This document shows, one piece after another, positions 1 through 11,918 of a stretch of 64,000 bases of DNA. Positions within the stretch are counted from its first letter, which is position 1. Every line of letters begins with the position of its first letter. Below the pieces are notes generated by a model. That model was not told where the DNA came from and ran no database searches. It worked only from the letters and a program-made list of their open reading frames with translations. The translations under genes and the position numbers were made by a program. Origin of the DNA: Collinsella sp. TF06-26 (lineage in GTDB: Bacteria > Actinomycetota > Coriobacteriia > Coriobacteriales > Coriobacteriaceae); NCBI RefSeq assembly GCF_002232035.1, contig NZ_NKXR01000011.1, forward strand, positions 28,082 through 92,081. Reading direction: 5' to 3'.

Positions 1-15
1 TTAGCGGCCTGCTTG

Positions 16-91
16 GGAAACTGAGAGCCACTTTTCGGCAAAATTCCGGGATGCATTTTCCGGTTGAGGGCCTCAAAGGAAACTGCACCCG
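16..91. repeat. Family I palindromic repeat array, copy A (partial)
   Basis: One 46-nt unit (16-61) begins GGAAACTG and ends ATGCATTTTCC. A 16-nt spacer (62-77) follows, then a second left arm (78-91) with no matching right arm. The same 46 + 16 layout recurs at 24538-24675 and 35476-35674. The arms of this copy are the most diverged, about 9 of 14 pairs. The array decays about 75 bases before the IS element end. No gene is visible in 1-163. Confidence 0.7.
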
Positions 92-287
92 TTTTGGACT
101 ACTCATTTAAGTCTGTCCCCAATGACTACTCGCCTCCTCACTTGCAGCCATCTCAACAGACACTATGACCCAATCCGAGGGCACTAAAAAGATAGGAGCC
201 CCCGCTCGTGACCGCGGGTCGGGGCTGCGACAATGATGTTGAAGCGCCATAGGCGCAGCCGCGCCGCAACGAGGTTGGGAGGCTCCC

Positions 288-1409
288 ATGCCAAAGTATT
301 CTACCGCGTTCGGGATGGACGTCCACCTGAGGTCGACCACCGTCTGCGCCCTCGACGCGGACACCGGCGAGGCCGTGACGAGGAGGTTTCCCGGCAACCC
401 CTGGGGCGAGATCGCCGGGTGGATGGACGGGTTCCCCGGCCCGTCGCTCGCGGCCTACGAGAGCGGCTACCTCGGCTTCGCCCCGCAAAGGGAGCTCGCC
501 GGGCTCGGCGTCGAGTGCGTCGTCGCCGCGGTCTCGAAGATCCCCAGGTCGGCCGCCGACTCGGCCTCCAAGAACGACAGGAACGACGCCGCCAGGATGG
601 CCAAGGCGATACTCGCCCACGACATCTCCCCCGTATGGGTCCCCTCCCCCGAGGTCGAGGGCATCAGGGACCTCGCCGGCGCCTACGACGAGGCGACCGC
701 GCGCCTGGCGACCGCCAAGCAGCGGCTGCTCGCCTTCCTCGCAAAGCGAGGGTTCGCCTACGGCGGCACCACGCCCGCCGGCAACCCGAGGAAGTACTGG
801 ACCTACGACTTCCTGAGGTGGCTCGACAAGGTCAGGCCGGAGGACGATGGCGGGGTCCGGACGCTCGCCGCCCTGAGGAACGAGGTCGAGGCCGCGGCGG
901 AGGCCCGGGCGGACCTGCTCTCCGAGTACAGGGCGGCCGTGGATGCCAGCCCGATCGCCGCGGAGGTGGCCGCCCTCCAGTCGATCAAGGGTTGCGCCTT
1001 CGCACTGGCCGCGGCCTTCTCGGCCGAGGTCGGCGACTTCACGAGGTTCCGCTCCGGAAGGCAGGTCACGGCCTACTTCGGCCTCGCGCCGAGCCAGAGG
1101 TCGAGCGGCGACTCCGTCCGGCTCGGCGGACTCAGCGGCGCGGGCAACGCGCTCGTGAGGAAGCTGGCCGTCGAGGGCTCATGGTGCTACGCCGCGGCGC
1201 GGCACCAGCCGAAGCTCATGCCGAGGGACACGGGCGTGCCCCTCGAGATAAGGATGCACGGGAGGAAGGGGTCCGAGCGGCTCCTGCGGCGGCGCGAGGA
1301 GATGCTCGCCCGCGGCATGCCCCAGGCGAAGGCCAACGCGGCCACCGCGGCCGAGCTCGTGAGGTGGCTCTGGGCCCTCGGCATGATGTGCCGGGAGGGC
1401 GCGGAATAG
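288..1409 (+). CDS. IS110/IS1111 family transposase (DEDD recombinase)
   Basis: This 373-residue protein catalyses excision and insertion of its own element. The N-terminal RuvC-like DEDD domain starts with GMDVHL (Asp11) and has the later acidic motif NDRNDAARMAK near residue 95. The C-terminal Transposase_20 domain has LQSIKGC and the serine-containing GLAPSQRSSGDSVR followed by GAGNALVRK, which is diagnostic of the family. The ATG is preceded by GGGAGG six bases upstream. Length is near the low end of the family range (about 340-450). The frame is intact, so the element could be active. Codon use is very GC-rich compared with the genes around 3-5 kb. Confidence 0.95.
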   Translation: MPKYSTAFGMDVHLRSTTVCALDADTGEAVTRRFPGNPWGEIAGWMDGFPGPSLAAYESGYLGFAPQRELAGLGVECVVAAVSKIPRSAADSASKNDRNDAARMAKAILAHDISPVWVPSPEVEGIRDLAGAYDEATARLATAKQRLLAFLAKRGFAYGGTTPAGNPRKYWTYDFLRWLDKVRPEDDGGVRTLAALRNEVEAAAEARADLLSEYRAAVDASPIAAEVAALQSIKGCAFALAAAFSAEVGDFTRFRSGRQVTAYFGLAPSQRSSGDSVRLGGLSGAGNALVRKLAVEGSWCYAAARHQPKLMPRDTGVPLEIRMHGRKGSERLLRRREEMLARGMPQAKANAATAAELVRWLWALGMMCREGAE

Positions 1410-1672
1410 ACATAGCCCCCGTCCCGGCGAGCCGGGCGGCCTTCGGGGATACCCCCTATTTCGCTGTGCGCGCGGAGCCCTCCGCATGCGCCCCGACAGA
1501 CTTGGGGAACCCCGCCGAAGGAATGGAGTGCGGGCCGACAGAACGGTATCCGCGGATATGAGACTGAGCCGAAGGCGTCGACGACATGCCGGGGGCGGAC
1601 CGGGACGGGTTCAACGGCAGGCCCCGCCGACCGATTGCAAGCGGTCGGCGGGGCCATTGTGGCCCTTGACAG
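1410..1672 (+). ncRNA. Candidate IS1111 bridge RNA (seekRNA) region
   Basis: These 263 bases lie between the transposase stop and the right inverted repeat and carry no convincing gene. They are rich in inverted repeats, including a perfect 13-bp stem (GCCCCGCCGACCG at 1621-1633 with its complement at 1642-1654). In the IS1111 subgroup the targeting RNA is reported to be encoded in the non-coding end downstream of the transposase. Placement here is an inference from that knowledge; boundaries and guide loops are not resolved. Confidence 0.35.
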
Positions 1673-1690
1673 CGGATTGGGTCATATGAG

Positions 1691-1724
1691 CAAAAGCCCC
1701 GCAGTCGGAGCGGACTGCGGGGCT
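1691..1724 (-). terminator. Rho-independent terminator of carbamate kinase gene
   Basis: A 12-bp perfect stem, AGCCCCGCAGTC at 1695-1706 with its complement at 1713-1724, is followed on the minus strand by TTTTG. It lies 66 bases beyond the arcC stop and 5 bases from the IS right inverted repeat. Confidence 0.85.
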
Positions 1725-1789
1725 CATGAAGAGAGGCTAGTTTGTGGGCGCTTTGCCTGGCGCCCACGAGAGAGGCAACGGAGTAGGGA

Positions 1790-2752
1790 CTACTCGTGGA
1801 TGCGGGTACCGGAGAGGCCGGCCATGGTCTCGGCGGCCTTGTCCAGGGCGCCGATGATGCAGGTGCGGCCCTTGCGGGAACGGGCGAACTTGATGGCAGC
1901 GCGGACCTTGGGCTCCATGGAACCCTTGCCGAACTGGCCCTCGTCGGCCAGGCGCTCGGCCTCGTCGGCGGTGAGGTCCTCGAGCTCCTCCTGGTTGGGC
2001 TTGCCAAAGTTGATGGCGACATGCTCGACGGCGGTCAGCAGGAACAGGACGTCGGCGTCGCAGTCCTCGGCCAGCAGCTCGCCGCCCAGGTCCTTGTCGA
2101 TGACGGCGGGAACGCCCTTGTAGCAGCCCTTGTTCTCGTAGTCGCGGACGACGGGGATGCCGCCGCCACCGCAGGCGATGACGATGAACTCGTTGTCGAG
2201 CAGGTTGAGGATGGAGTCAGCCTCGACGATCTTCTTGGGATCGGGGGAGGCGACGACGCGACGCCAGCCGCGGCCGGAATCCTCGACGAAGACCTTGGAG
2301 GGGTCCTCGGCCATGAACTCCTTGGCCTGCTCCTCGGTGTAGAAGGGGCCGATCGGCTTGGTCGGGTTCTTGAACGCGGGGTCGTCGGGGTCGCACTCGA
2401 TCTGGGTGACGACGGTGGCGGCGTGCCAACGCTTGTAGCGCTTGTGCATCTCGCGGCCGATGCCCTGCTGCAGGTGGTAGCCGATGTAGCCCTGGGACAT
2501 GGCGCCGCACTCGGGCAGCGGCATCTCGGGGGTGCCGATGGCGTCGTGGGCGGCGGCGAAGGCGTTCTGGATCATGCCGACCTGCGGGCCGTTGCCGTGG
2601 GTGATGATGATCTCGTTGCCCTGCTCGATGAGACCGAGGAGAGCGTGGGCGGTGTTGCTCACGGCCTCGATCTGCTCGACGGGGTTGTTGCCGAGGGCGT
2701 TGCCGCCAAGGGCGACGACAATACGATCGGGCTTGCCAAGAGGCTTAGACAT
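1790..2752 (-). CDS. arcC: Carbamate kinase
   Basis: This 320-residue cytoplasmic enzyme interconverts carbamoyl phosphate + ADP and carbamate + ATP, usually as the ATP-yielding last step of arginine deiminase or similar catabolism. Family signatures are the N-terminal VVALGGNALG, then THGNGPQVG, ECGAMSQGYIGY, VIACGGGGIPV and the C-terminal GSMEPKV. The start at 2752 is chosen because AAAGGA lies just upstream; an in-frame start at 2788 has no ribosome site. No arginine deiminase or ornithine transcarbamylase gene is adjacent, so it is transcribed alone here, and the substrate-producing pathway must lie elsewhere. Confidence 0.95.
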   Translation of the reverse strand: MSKPLGKPDRIVVALGGNALGNNPVEQIEAVSNTAHALLGLIEQGNEIIITHGNGPQVGMIQNAFAAAHDAIGTPEMPLPECGAMSQGYIGYHLQQGIGREMHKRYKRWHAATVVTQIECDPDDPAFKNPTKPIGPFYTEEQAKEFMAEDPSKVFVEDSGRGWRRVVASPDPKKIVEADSILNLLDNEFIVIACGGGGIPVVRDYENKGCYKGVPAVIDKDLGGELLAEDCDADVLFLLTAVEHVAINFGKPNQEELEDLTADEAERLADEGQFGKGSMEPKVRAAIKFARSRKGRTCIIGALDKAAETMAGLSGTRIHE

Positions 2753-3118
2753 TGCTGGAATCCTTTCTGTAAAAGGCCTACAACCCATTAATAACCCGCG
2801 TCCGTGCGATACGCGAGTTTATTAAGGTTTATATTCTCTTTATCGCTCATTTTATTCATTTTGAAAATACCTAAGCGGCGAACGGTCGATTTTACCCGCT
2901 CAGCGTAAAGAAGCCCAGTTCAGGCATATCTACGCCATTTACGTGCAACTTTATTTAAATAGAGCAGGGATTAGACCAGATTATGCAAACTATATCTTTG
3001 CTAAACACAAAACGGACAGCGCAATATCTTACTCGCACTATACGCGATTCTATACATTAATTTGACGAGTATGCACCCCTGCAAAAACATGGGGCTTTTC
3101 ATCCAACATAAGGGATAG
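2753..3118. other. AT-rich intergenic region upstream of arcC
   Basis: About 370 bases of markedly AT-rich DNA separate arcC from the gene remnant that follows. It probably carries the arcC promoter on the minus strand. I could not settle on one -35/-10 pair and saw no convincing gene or hairpin. Confidence 0.4.
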
Positions 3119-3337
3119 CCGATCGCGCTTCACCCCGCGGCAAGCGACTGCGAGTTCGCAGTATGGAACTTTACCGTCGGCTTCTGCATGAACGCTGCCG
3201 ACGCCCTTTCGCTCCTGCGCGCCCAAGCAGCCGAGAACGCTAACGGCACCACTGTCAACCTGGCCACCCTCAACAACGGCGCCGCCAGCCTTTTCGCAAA
3301 GTACCGTGCTGGTTCGCTGGCTTTGAGGCCTAAGTGA
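3119..3337 (+). pseudogene. 3' remnant of an unidentified protein gene
   Basis: The plus-strand frame is open for 72 codons between a TAG at 3116 and a TGA at 3335. It encodes a protein-like segment (PIALHPAASDCEF, then FTVGFCMNAADALSLL, ending SLALRPK) with normal composition and GC-rich wobble positions, unlike the AT-rich sequence on both sides. It has no plausible start: its only internal ATG is about 24 codons in and lacks a ribosome site. I read it as the tail of a gene whose 5' part has been deleted. The family is not recognised. Confidence 0.45.
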
Positions 3338-3343
3338 GCTTTG

Positions 3344-3435
3344 CTATTTGCCAATTTTTGTATGATTTGGGTCAAATCTATTTGTCAATTTTTGTATGAT
3401 TAGGGGCAAATCTATTTGCCAATTTTTGTCAATGA
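3344..3435 (+). promoter_or_regulatory. Three direct repeats with exact 34-nt period (operator-like)
   Basis: CTATTTGYCAATTTTTGT recurs at 3344, 3378 and 3412. The first two copies also share the following ATGATT and a GGG-CAAAT link. The third copy runs up to the ribosome site (GAGG) of the ATPase gene at 3445. The exact spacing and promoter position suggest binding sites for an oligomeric regulator, possibly the ATPase itself. Confidence 0.6.
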
Positions 3436-3444
3436 GGTGTTTTA

Positions 3445-4806
3445 ATGCTACGCCGCAAGGTCACTGATAGGCTTTTGAGCTGGAAGAATAACTCCCATAA
3501 GGCCCTGCTTGTTACCGGTGCGCGTCAGATTGGCAAGAGCTATGCGATTCGCGCGTTTGGAAAGAGCAACTACGCTTCGTATTATGAGGTCAATCTGCTA
3601 CTTGATGCCGAGGCAAGAGACGTACTTGTTGGCGCTAAGAACTCCATTGACTTCATCAACCGTGTGGCCCTTCTTGCGGATGCACCGCTTGTTGAAGGAG
3701 ACACGCTTATCTTCGTCGATGAGATTCAGGAGTATCCGCAGATCGTTACACTTATGAAGGCGCTGGTCGAGGACGGACGCTTTAGCTATGTCTTCTCGGG
3801 GTCTATGCTTGGGACTGAGTTTAAGGGGATCTCTTCTTTCCCGGTGGGGTATGTCGAGCACATTGTTATGCGGCCAATGGATTTTGAAGAGTTTTGTTGG
3901 GCAAACAGCATCAGCGAGAATGTGCTTGCAGACATCCGCAGCTGCCTTGTCGAGAGGCGTCCCGTCGAAAATTTTATTCATGAGGCGATGCTCAAAAACT
4001 TTAGAGCTTATATCGTTTGCGGCGGCATGCCGGAGGTCGTTCAGAACTATATCGATTCGGGCTATTCGCTCGTGAGAACGCGTGAGCTTCAAATTCAGCT
4101 AGTCGATCAGTACAAAAGCGATATCTCTAAATATGCATCGACTCGAGCGTTTAACGTTCGCTCCATTTTCGAGCAAATTCCCGTTCAGCTTGAGGCGGAG
4201 TCCCATCGCTTTATCGTCTCGTCTCTAGGCGAGGGAGCTCGTCTTCAAAAATACGAGCAGGATTTCCTATGGCTGGTGAACGCAGGCGTTGGATTGATGG
4301 TCCCCCAGGTGACGGAGGCACGAAGTCCTCTCAAGAGGACGGAGAAAACGACGGCCTTTAAACTATACGAGTCCGATACAGGTATGCTCGCATCGCGGTA
4401 TCCCGGCAGCACGGCACGCGCCGTCTACCTTGACATGAAAACCCCCAACCTCGGCGGCCTCTATGAGAACGTGGTCGCACAGGAACTCGTTGCCCTCGGA
4501 GCAGATACGTGGTACTACCAAACGCGTGAGGTCGGTGAAGTCGACTTTGTAATCGAAGGTGCCCGCGGGCATGTTGTCCCAATCGAAGTCAAATCGGGCA
4601 AGAAAGTTCGAGCGCATGCAGCCCTCGACCGTTTGATGAGTGTGGGCGAGTACAAAATTCCCGAGGCCGTTGTGCTGAGCCACGAAAACCTTTGCAAAGA
4701 GGGCAAGATCCTTTACGTTCCAATCTATATGACATTCTGTCTCGATGAGTTTATGGAAAAGGACGACCCCAACAACGATTTCTCGTTTGCACCCATATCC
4801 CTCTAG
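3445..4806 (+). CDS. AAA-type ATPase with DUF4143 C-terminal domain
   Basis: This 453-residue protein has an N-terminal P-loop (GARQIGKS, residues 25-32), a Walker B (TLIFVDEIQEYP, around 87-98), and a C-terminal DUF4143 region with a restriction-endonuclease-like signature, EVDFVIEG followed by PIEVKSGKK. The family is widespread in bacteria and archaea and its role is mostly unknown; single-gene autonomous units are typical. The ATG has GAGG seven bases upstream. Codon usage is less GC-biased than neighbouring housekeeping genes, which suggests acquisition. A relative with the same architecture lies at 46370-47722. It stands alone, between a gene remnant and a hairpin region. Confidence 0.9.
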   Translation: MLRRKVTDRLLSWKNNSHKALLVTGARQIGKSYAIRAFGKSNYASYYEVNLLLDAEARDVLVGAKNSIDFINRVALLADAPLVEGDTLIFVDEIQEYPQIVTLMKALVEDGRFSYVFSGSMLGTEFKGISSFPVGYVEHIVMRPMDFEEFCWANSISENVLADIRSCLVERRPVENFIHEAMLKNFRAYIVCGGMPEVVQNYIDSGYSLVRTRELQIQLVDQYKSDISKYASTRAFNVRSIFEQIPVQLEAESHRFIVSSLGEGARLQKYEQDFLWLVNAGVGLMVPQVTEARSPLKRTEKTTAFKLYESDTGMLASRYPGSTARAVYLDMKTPNLGGLYENVVAQELVALGADTWYYQTREVGEVDFVIEGARGHVVPIEVKSGKKVRAHAALDRLMSVGEYKIPEAVVLSHENLCKEGKILYVPIYMTFCLDEFMEKDDPNNDFSFAPISL

Positions 4807-5005
4807 GCCATCTGGGTCCGCAACCAGGTCCCCCTCTATGCCCAAAGTAACGCGCTTTTCGCGCCAAAGGCGCGAAATAGCAAGGGATAGAAGGCAGTGA
4901 TAACCAAATCCCCCCTATGCCCAAAGCCGCGAAACAGCGAAGGGAACAAAAGGCCCCACCAGCCACGTCCTTCATCCGCCCACACAATCCGAGGACGTAG
5001 TCATA

Positions 5006-5130
5006 GCAGGATCTGAGGGCTAACCTTCGCGGACACTCCGCAGGACGAAAGAACCCCCGCCGCACGTAGTGCGCAGCGGGGGTTCTTTCATGTCCGAGGA
5101 CGTCCGCGAAGGTTAGCCCTCAGATCCTGC
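5006..5130. repeat. 29-bp perfect inverted repeat enclosing a terminator hairpin
   Basis: The outer arms at 5006-5034 and 5102-5130 are exact complements over 29 bases (they begin GCAGGATCTGAGGG and end CCCTCAGATCCTGC). Centred inside is a second perfect 13-bp stem, AAAGAACCCCCGC at 5048-5060 and GCGGGGGTTCTTT at 5076-5088. The whole can fold as one long nested hairpin. It lies between the convergent ATPase and pyruvate oxidoreductase genes and probably terminates both. The outer arms are far longer than a terminator needs. The rest of the 4807-5140 gap shows no gene. Confidence 0.85.
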
Positions 5131-5140
5131 GGTGGGAGAC

Positions 5141-8680
<3,540 letters not shown>

Positions 8681-9131
8681 ATACCCCTCTCCTCTCATAT
8701 AGGTATACAGGCCCCGGCGATCGCCGGGATGTTGGCGTGATGGGATTTTCGCTGTTGCTTCCAATCATCTGGCAGGCGGACTTGGCAGCAGGTGCATGGC
8801 GTGGAGAGAAGGCATGCCGAGGCGAGGAGGGCTGCACGCGCTCCACAGGCCCAGCCACCCGTCTTGCACATGACCGAGCGCCGCAAAGGCCGCATGCCGG
8901 ATGCTCCCGGGCACGCCCCGGCGATGGGAGGCGCCCGCAACGAAAATCCGCATGCGGGTTTATTGTACCCCGCCGTCAAGTGTAATAGCGGCAAATATAG
9001 GCGGGCGGTAAAGGTTTACCTCGACTGACCGCCAAGGGCCAAAATGGCCCCTCCATCCCCGGGCGACTGGCTCTGGCGCGCCGAGGAGTGTCCCCAAGTG
9101 CCGGCAGAAAAGAAACGTCCCTATCTGCCGG
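8681..9131. other. Intergenic region upstream of nifJ
   Basis: This 451-base gap between two minus-strand genes should hold the nifJ promoter and leader. It is GC-rich nearest nifJ and drops in GC around 8950-9010. An inverted repeat (GCCGGCAGA at 9100-9108 with its complement at 9124-9132) overlaps the stop codon of the FHA gene and may end that transcript, although no T-run follows. No gene was found. Confidence 0.4.
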
Positions 9132-10070
9132 CTAGAGGGCACCGAAGAGGATGGCGTAGGTAGTGGATTCGCCGAGCTTGAGCTCGTCGCCGGGATTGAG
9201 TTGGGCGGAACGGCCGGGCTCGACCTGAATGCAGACGCGCGTGGCCCCGTTTACCACCACGGTTCCGTTGGTGGACGACAAGTCCTCGACGTGCCAGATA
9301 TTTTGAGCATCGCACCAGATATGGGCATGGCGGGCCGAGACATCGTCGCCGACGTCGGTAATATCGCCCTCACCAGTGGCCAGCGCACCAATCTCAACAC
9401 CCTGCTCACTCGGCTGAATCCAGCGCGGGGCGCTCACGACAAAACTGTTTTGCACGCGCAGCAAGCCCAAGGGGTGCGCCGGGGCGGGTTCGCGCTCGCC
9501 TGCGGTCATCGACATGCCAAGCGAACGCGGCGTGGAGGTGCCTCCGCCACAGGTCGCGTGCGCGTAGTCGATGGCATAGTTCACCGAGGACCGCACATCC
9601 GCTGAACAACCGACGGCGACAAACAGCACCAGCACGGCCTCGGCGCGCTCGGCGGGCATGAGTTTCGCCGCCTGGGACAGGCGATCGAGCGCGTTGCGAT
9701 AGAGATTCGTGTCCTGGTGACACTCTTCGAGCGCGCGTACCATCGGTTCACCTGCAGGGCCGCACACCATATTGATCACAGCCGTGGAGTCCATGGGATT
9801 GCGCTGGCGCAGGGCCAGTTGCGACATAATACGCGCAGCCGAGGTACCGTATTCGGCAAAGTAGCGCTGCTGAAGCGTGCCGACCGGCGCGCGAACGATA
9901 AAGCGGGAAACCCAAGAGCGATCGGCGGCCCGGCTCTGCGGGCTGCGGCCGTCGGCGAGCGGACGGGACGAAAGCACCAAGCCGCACAGCTCGATATGGC
10001 TCAGATGCGCCGCGCGCTTAAAGATGTCAAACATGGCCCCGCATGGGGTGAGCTCAACTTGAGATGCCAT
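9132..10070 (-). CDS. FHA-domain protein
   Basis: A 312-residue cytoplasmic protein. The C-terminal FHA domain (about residues 220-310) has the hallmark phosphothreonine-binding residues in SARHAHIW and the DLSSTNGTVVVNG loop. The N-terminal 200 residues are an unrecognised, probably helical region. It follows the kinase gene by 3 bases, and its ribosome site (AAGGAGG) lies inside the last kinase codons, so the two are cotranscribed and probably translationally coupled. Known FHA biology makes a phosphorylated product of the kinase upstream the likely ligand; this is inference. It is the last gene of a three-gene operon. Confidence 0.85.
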   Translation of the reverse strand: MASQVELTPCGAMFDIFKRAAHLSHIELCGLVLSSRPLADGRSPQSRAADRSWVSRFIVRAPVGTLQQRYFAEYGTSAARIMSQLALRQRNPMDSTAVINMVCGPAGEPMVRALEECHQDTNLYRNALDRLSQAAKLMPAERAEAVLVLFVAVGCSADVRSSVNYAIDYAHATCGGGTSTPRSLGMSMTAGEREPAPAHPLGLLRVQNSFVVSAPRWIQPSEQGVEIGALATGEGDITDVGDDVSARHAHIWCDAQNIWHVEDLSSTNGTVVVNGATRVCIQVEPGRSAQLNPGDELKLGESTTYAILFGAL

Positions 10071-10073
10071 GAC

Positions 10074-11918
10074 CTAGGCCTCCTTGGTCGTAGAAATAGA
10101 ATCGGACGATACTTCGACAGGTCCGCCAAAAGTACGGGCAGCTGCGGCTCCACCGGCAAGCGGAGTCGCCATCTGGACTTTTGTGCGTCGCGGTGCCGAA
10201 ACGGGAAGTTCAAAGGCAAAGCCCATCGCAAGCAAAAACCACGTAAGCGTATAGGTTGCAACCAGAGCGGCAACAAGGCCGCCCATCACGGCGCGTTGGG
10301 AAAATACGCTACATGCAGCCACAACCAGCACCGGAACCTCGCAGGCAGAAAGCGCAAGCACACCCTGCAGGAAGCCCGAGCGCCGATTGCGCGCAAGTGC
10401 CCCCGCGACAACGCCGGCTATGCCTGGCAGCGCCAACGCCAGTGCGGCAATAATACCCGGTATCGACCCAGACCACACGAGCGATCCCAAAGTCGCCGTC
10501 ACGCGAGCGCCCGACGCCAGCAGCGCGGCCGAAACCACGACCACAGCCCAAACCACGCCACAGACGACCGTCGCGCCGACCATCAGCGCGCGACGAACCG
10601 CGCGGCCAGACGCATCCATGGGGCACGGCGTGAGCGGCTCGCCGCGGAGCGAACGACCGACATTTTGCGCATAGTGGTCACAAAACGCCGAGAGCGCCGC
10701 CTCGACCGCCGCCGGCTCGGGACGATCTTTTTGATGGCTGGACAGACAGGCCATCACCACGTCGAACAGCTGGGCATCGACAAACGCCAACGCATCGCGT
10801 AGCTCCTCGGAATCCGGCTCAAGCCCCAGCTGCTGGGCCTGCTCGGCCGCGGCGAGCGCCACATCGGGCTCACGACGAAGCAGCTGAGTCAAATCGCAAC
10901 CGGGTGCATGGGCACCAATGGGATAGTCGGGCAGCGTGTCCATCTTGAGACGGTAGGGGCTGGCGATGTCGCGCGTCTTTTTGCGCGAACCCGAGGTGCC
11001 CGAAGCGCTCGGCGCGGCTTCGTATGGCGCGACGCCGGCAATGAGCTCGTAAACCGTGCTTGCCGTGGCATAGACGTCGATCGCCGGCGACATACGCAAA
11101 GCGCGCAGGTCGGGAATATCGTCGGTGAGCATCTCGGGCGGGGCGTAGGCAACCGTCGCGCGACGCAGCGTGGCATAGCGCTCCGTAAACGACGCCTTGC
11201 CGCCGGTACCGGCCACGGCCGACGCAGGCTCAAGCGCCAGCGACGAGCCAAAATCGATCAGGCACAGGTCAAAGGTGCCCTCGGCAAGCTGCCGGTCAAG
11301 CGGTAGACGCGCCGTACGCACCATAATATTAGCGGGCGAGATATCACGATGGACAAAGCCCTCCCCCACCAGGCTCATGCGGCAGAGCAGGTCGAACAGG
11401 TCACGCCCCAAGCGCGCCGCCACAAGCGGCGATAGGCGGCCGGCATCGTCCACGGCAAGTCGCGAACGCAAGCGGGCAAGCGTCTCGCCCTCGACCCATT
11501 CCATGACAATTACAGGCACACCGTCAACCTCGCCCCAGCCATAGAGGCGGGGAAAACCCTTAAGGCCCGAAAGGGCGCGATGGCATTCATATTCCTCGCG
11601 AAACGCCGCTTTGAACTTGGCGACCAGCGCCTCATGAGCGGCGGCATCGTCAAACTCATCGCGCGTCGGCAAGATGAGCTGTTTGAGTGCCACGGCCTCG
11701 CCTTGGGCGTTGATGGCACGCGTCACGCGGCCGATACCGCCACGGCGCATGGTGGCATCGTCGGCAAACAGTATCGTAAAACGACGCAGGTAGGCAGGCA
11801 GTTCGTCCTGACCGAGCGCAATGGCCGGCTCAAACCCGTCGACACGCGCCAGGCGCAGGCCGACCATGGGATCGCGACCGAGCGATTGTGGTGTGGTGGA
11901 TGCAAGATCGGTCATCAT
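10074..11918 (-). CDS. Membrane-anchored Ser/Thr protein kinase
   Basis: In this 614-residue kinase the catalytic loop FVHRDISPANIM and the magnesium motif in LIDFGSS are intact, with an ATP-lysine in AVALKQL. The glycine-rich loop is short (RRGGIGRV). A region around residues 440-570 holds about five hydrophobic segments. There are no PASTA repeats, so it is not the PknB orthologue (that is at 33071). The start overlaps the preceding gene's stop as ATGA. Together with the FHA gene downstream and the secreted protein upstream it forms a signalling operon separate from the division locus. The trigger and substrates are not deducible. Confidence 0.88.
   Translation of the reverse strand: MMTDLASTTPQSLGRDPMVGLRLARVDGFEPAIALGQDELPAYLRRFTILFADDATMRRGGIGRVTRAINAQGEAVALKQLILPTRDEFDDAAAHEALVAKFKAAFREEYECHRALSGLKGFPRLYGWGEVDGVPVIVMEWVEGETLARLRSRLAVDDAGRLSPLVAARLGRDLFDLLCRMSLVGEGFVHRDISPANIMVRTARLPLDRQLAEGTFDLCLIDFGSSLALEPASAVAGTGGKASFTERYATLRRATVAYAPPEMLTDDIPDLRALRMSPAIDVYATASTVYELIAGVAPYEAAPSASGTSGSRKKTRDIASPYRLKMDTLPDYPIGAHAPGCDLTQLLRREPDVALAAAEQAQQLGLEPDSEELRDALAFVDAQLFDVVMACLSSHQKDRPEPAAVEAALSAFCDHYAQNVGRSLRGEPLTPCPMDASGRAVRRALMVGATVVCGVVWAVVVVSAALLASGARVTATLGSLVWSGSIPGIIAALALALPGIAGVVAGALARNRRSGFLQGVLALSACEVPVLVVAACSVFSQRAVMGGLVAALVATYTLTWFLLAMGFAFELPVSAPRRTKVQMATPLAGGAAAARTFGGPVEVSSDSISTTKEA

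Larger units (their letters stand above)
164..1686 (+). mobile_element. IS110-family element, IS1111 subgroup, complete
   Basis: The transposase gene is bracketed by a perfect 14-bp inverted repeat: TATGACCCAATCCG at 164-177 and its complement CGGATTGGGTCATA at 1673-1686. That gives an element of about 1.52 kb. Classic IS110 elements lack terminal inverted repeats while the IS1111 subgroup has subterminal ones, so the repeat places this in IS1111. The true ends may lie a few bases outside the repeat, as is usual in this subgroup. No target duplication can be judged from one copy. The right end abuts the terminator hairpin of the carbamate kinase gene, and elements of this group are known to favour palindromic targets. 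Confidence 0.8.

Noticed and set aside
1796..2791. Open plus-strand frame of 331 codons
   Set aside because: Antisense to carbamate kinase, which has all family motifs.
3130..3375. Minus-strand frame of 81 codons
   Set aside because: The opposite strand of the same DNA has a more protein-like frame, and this one has no ribosome site or recognisable feature.
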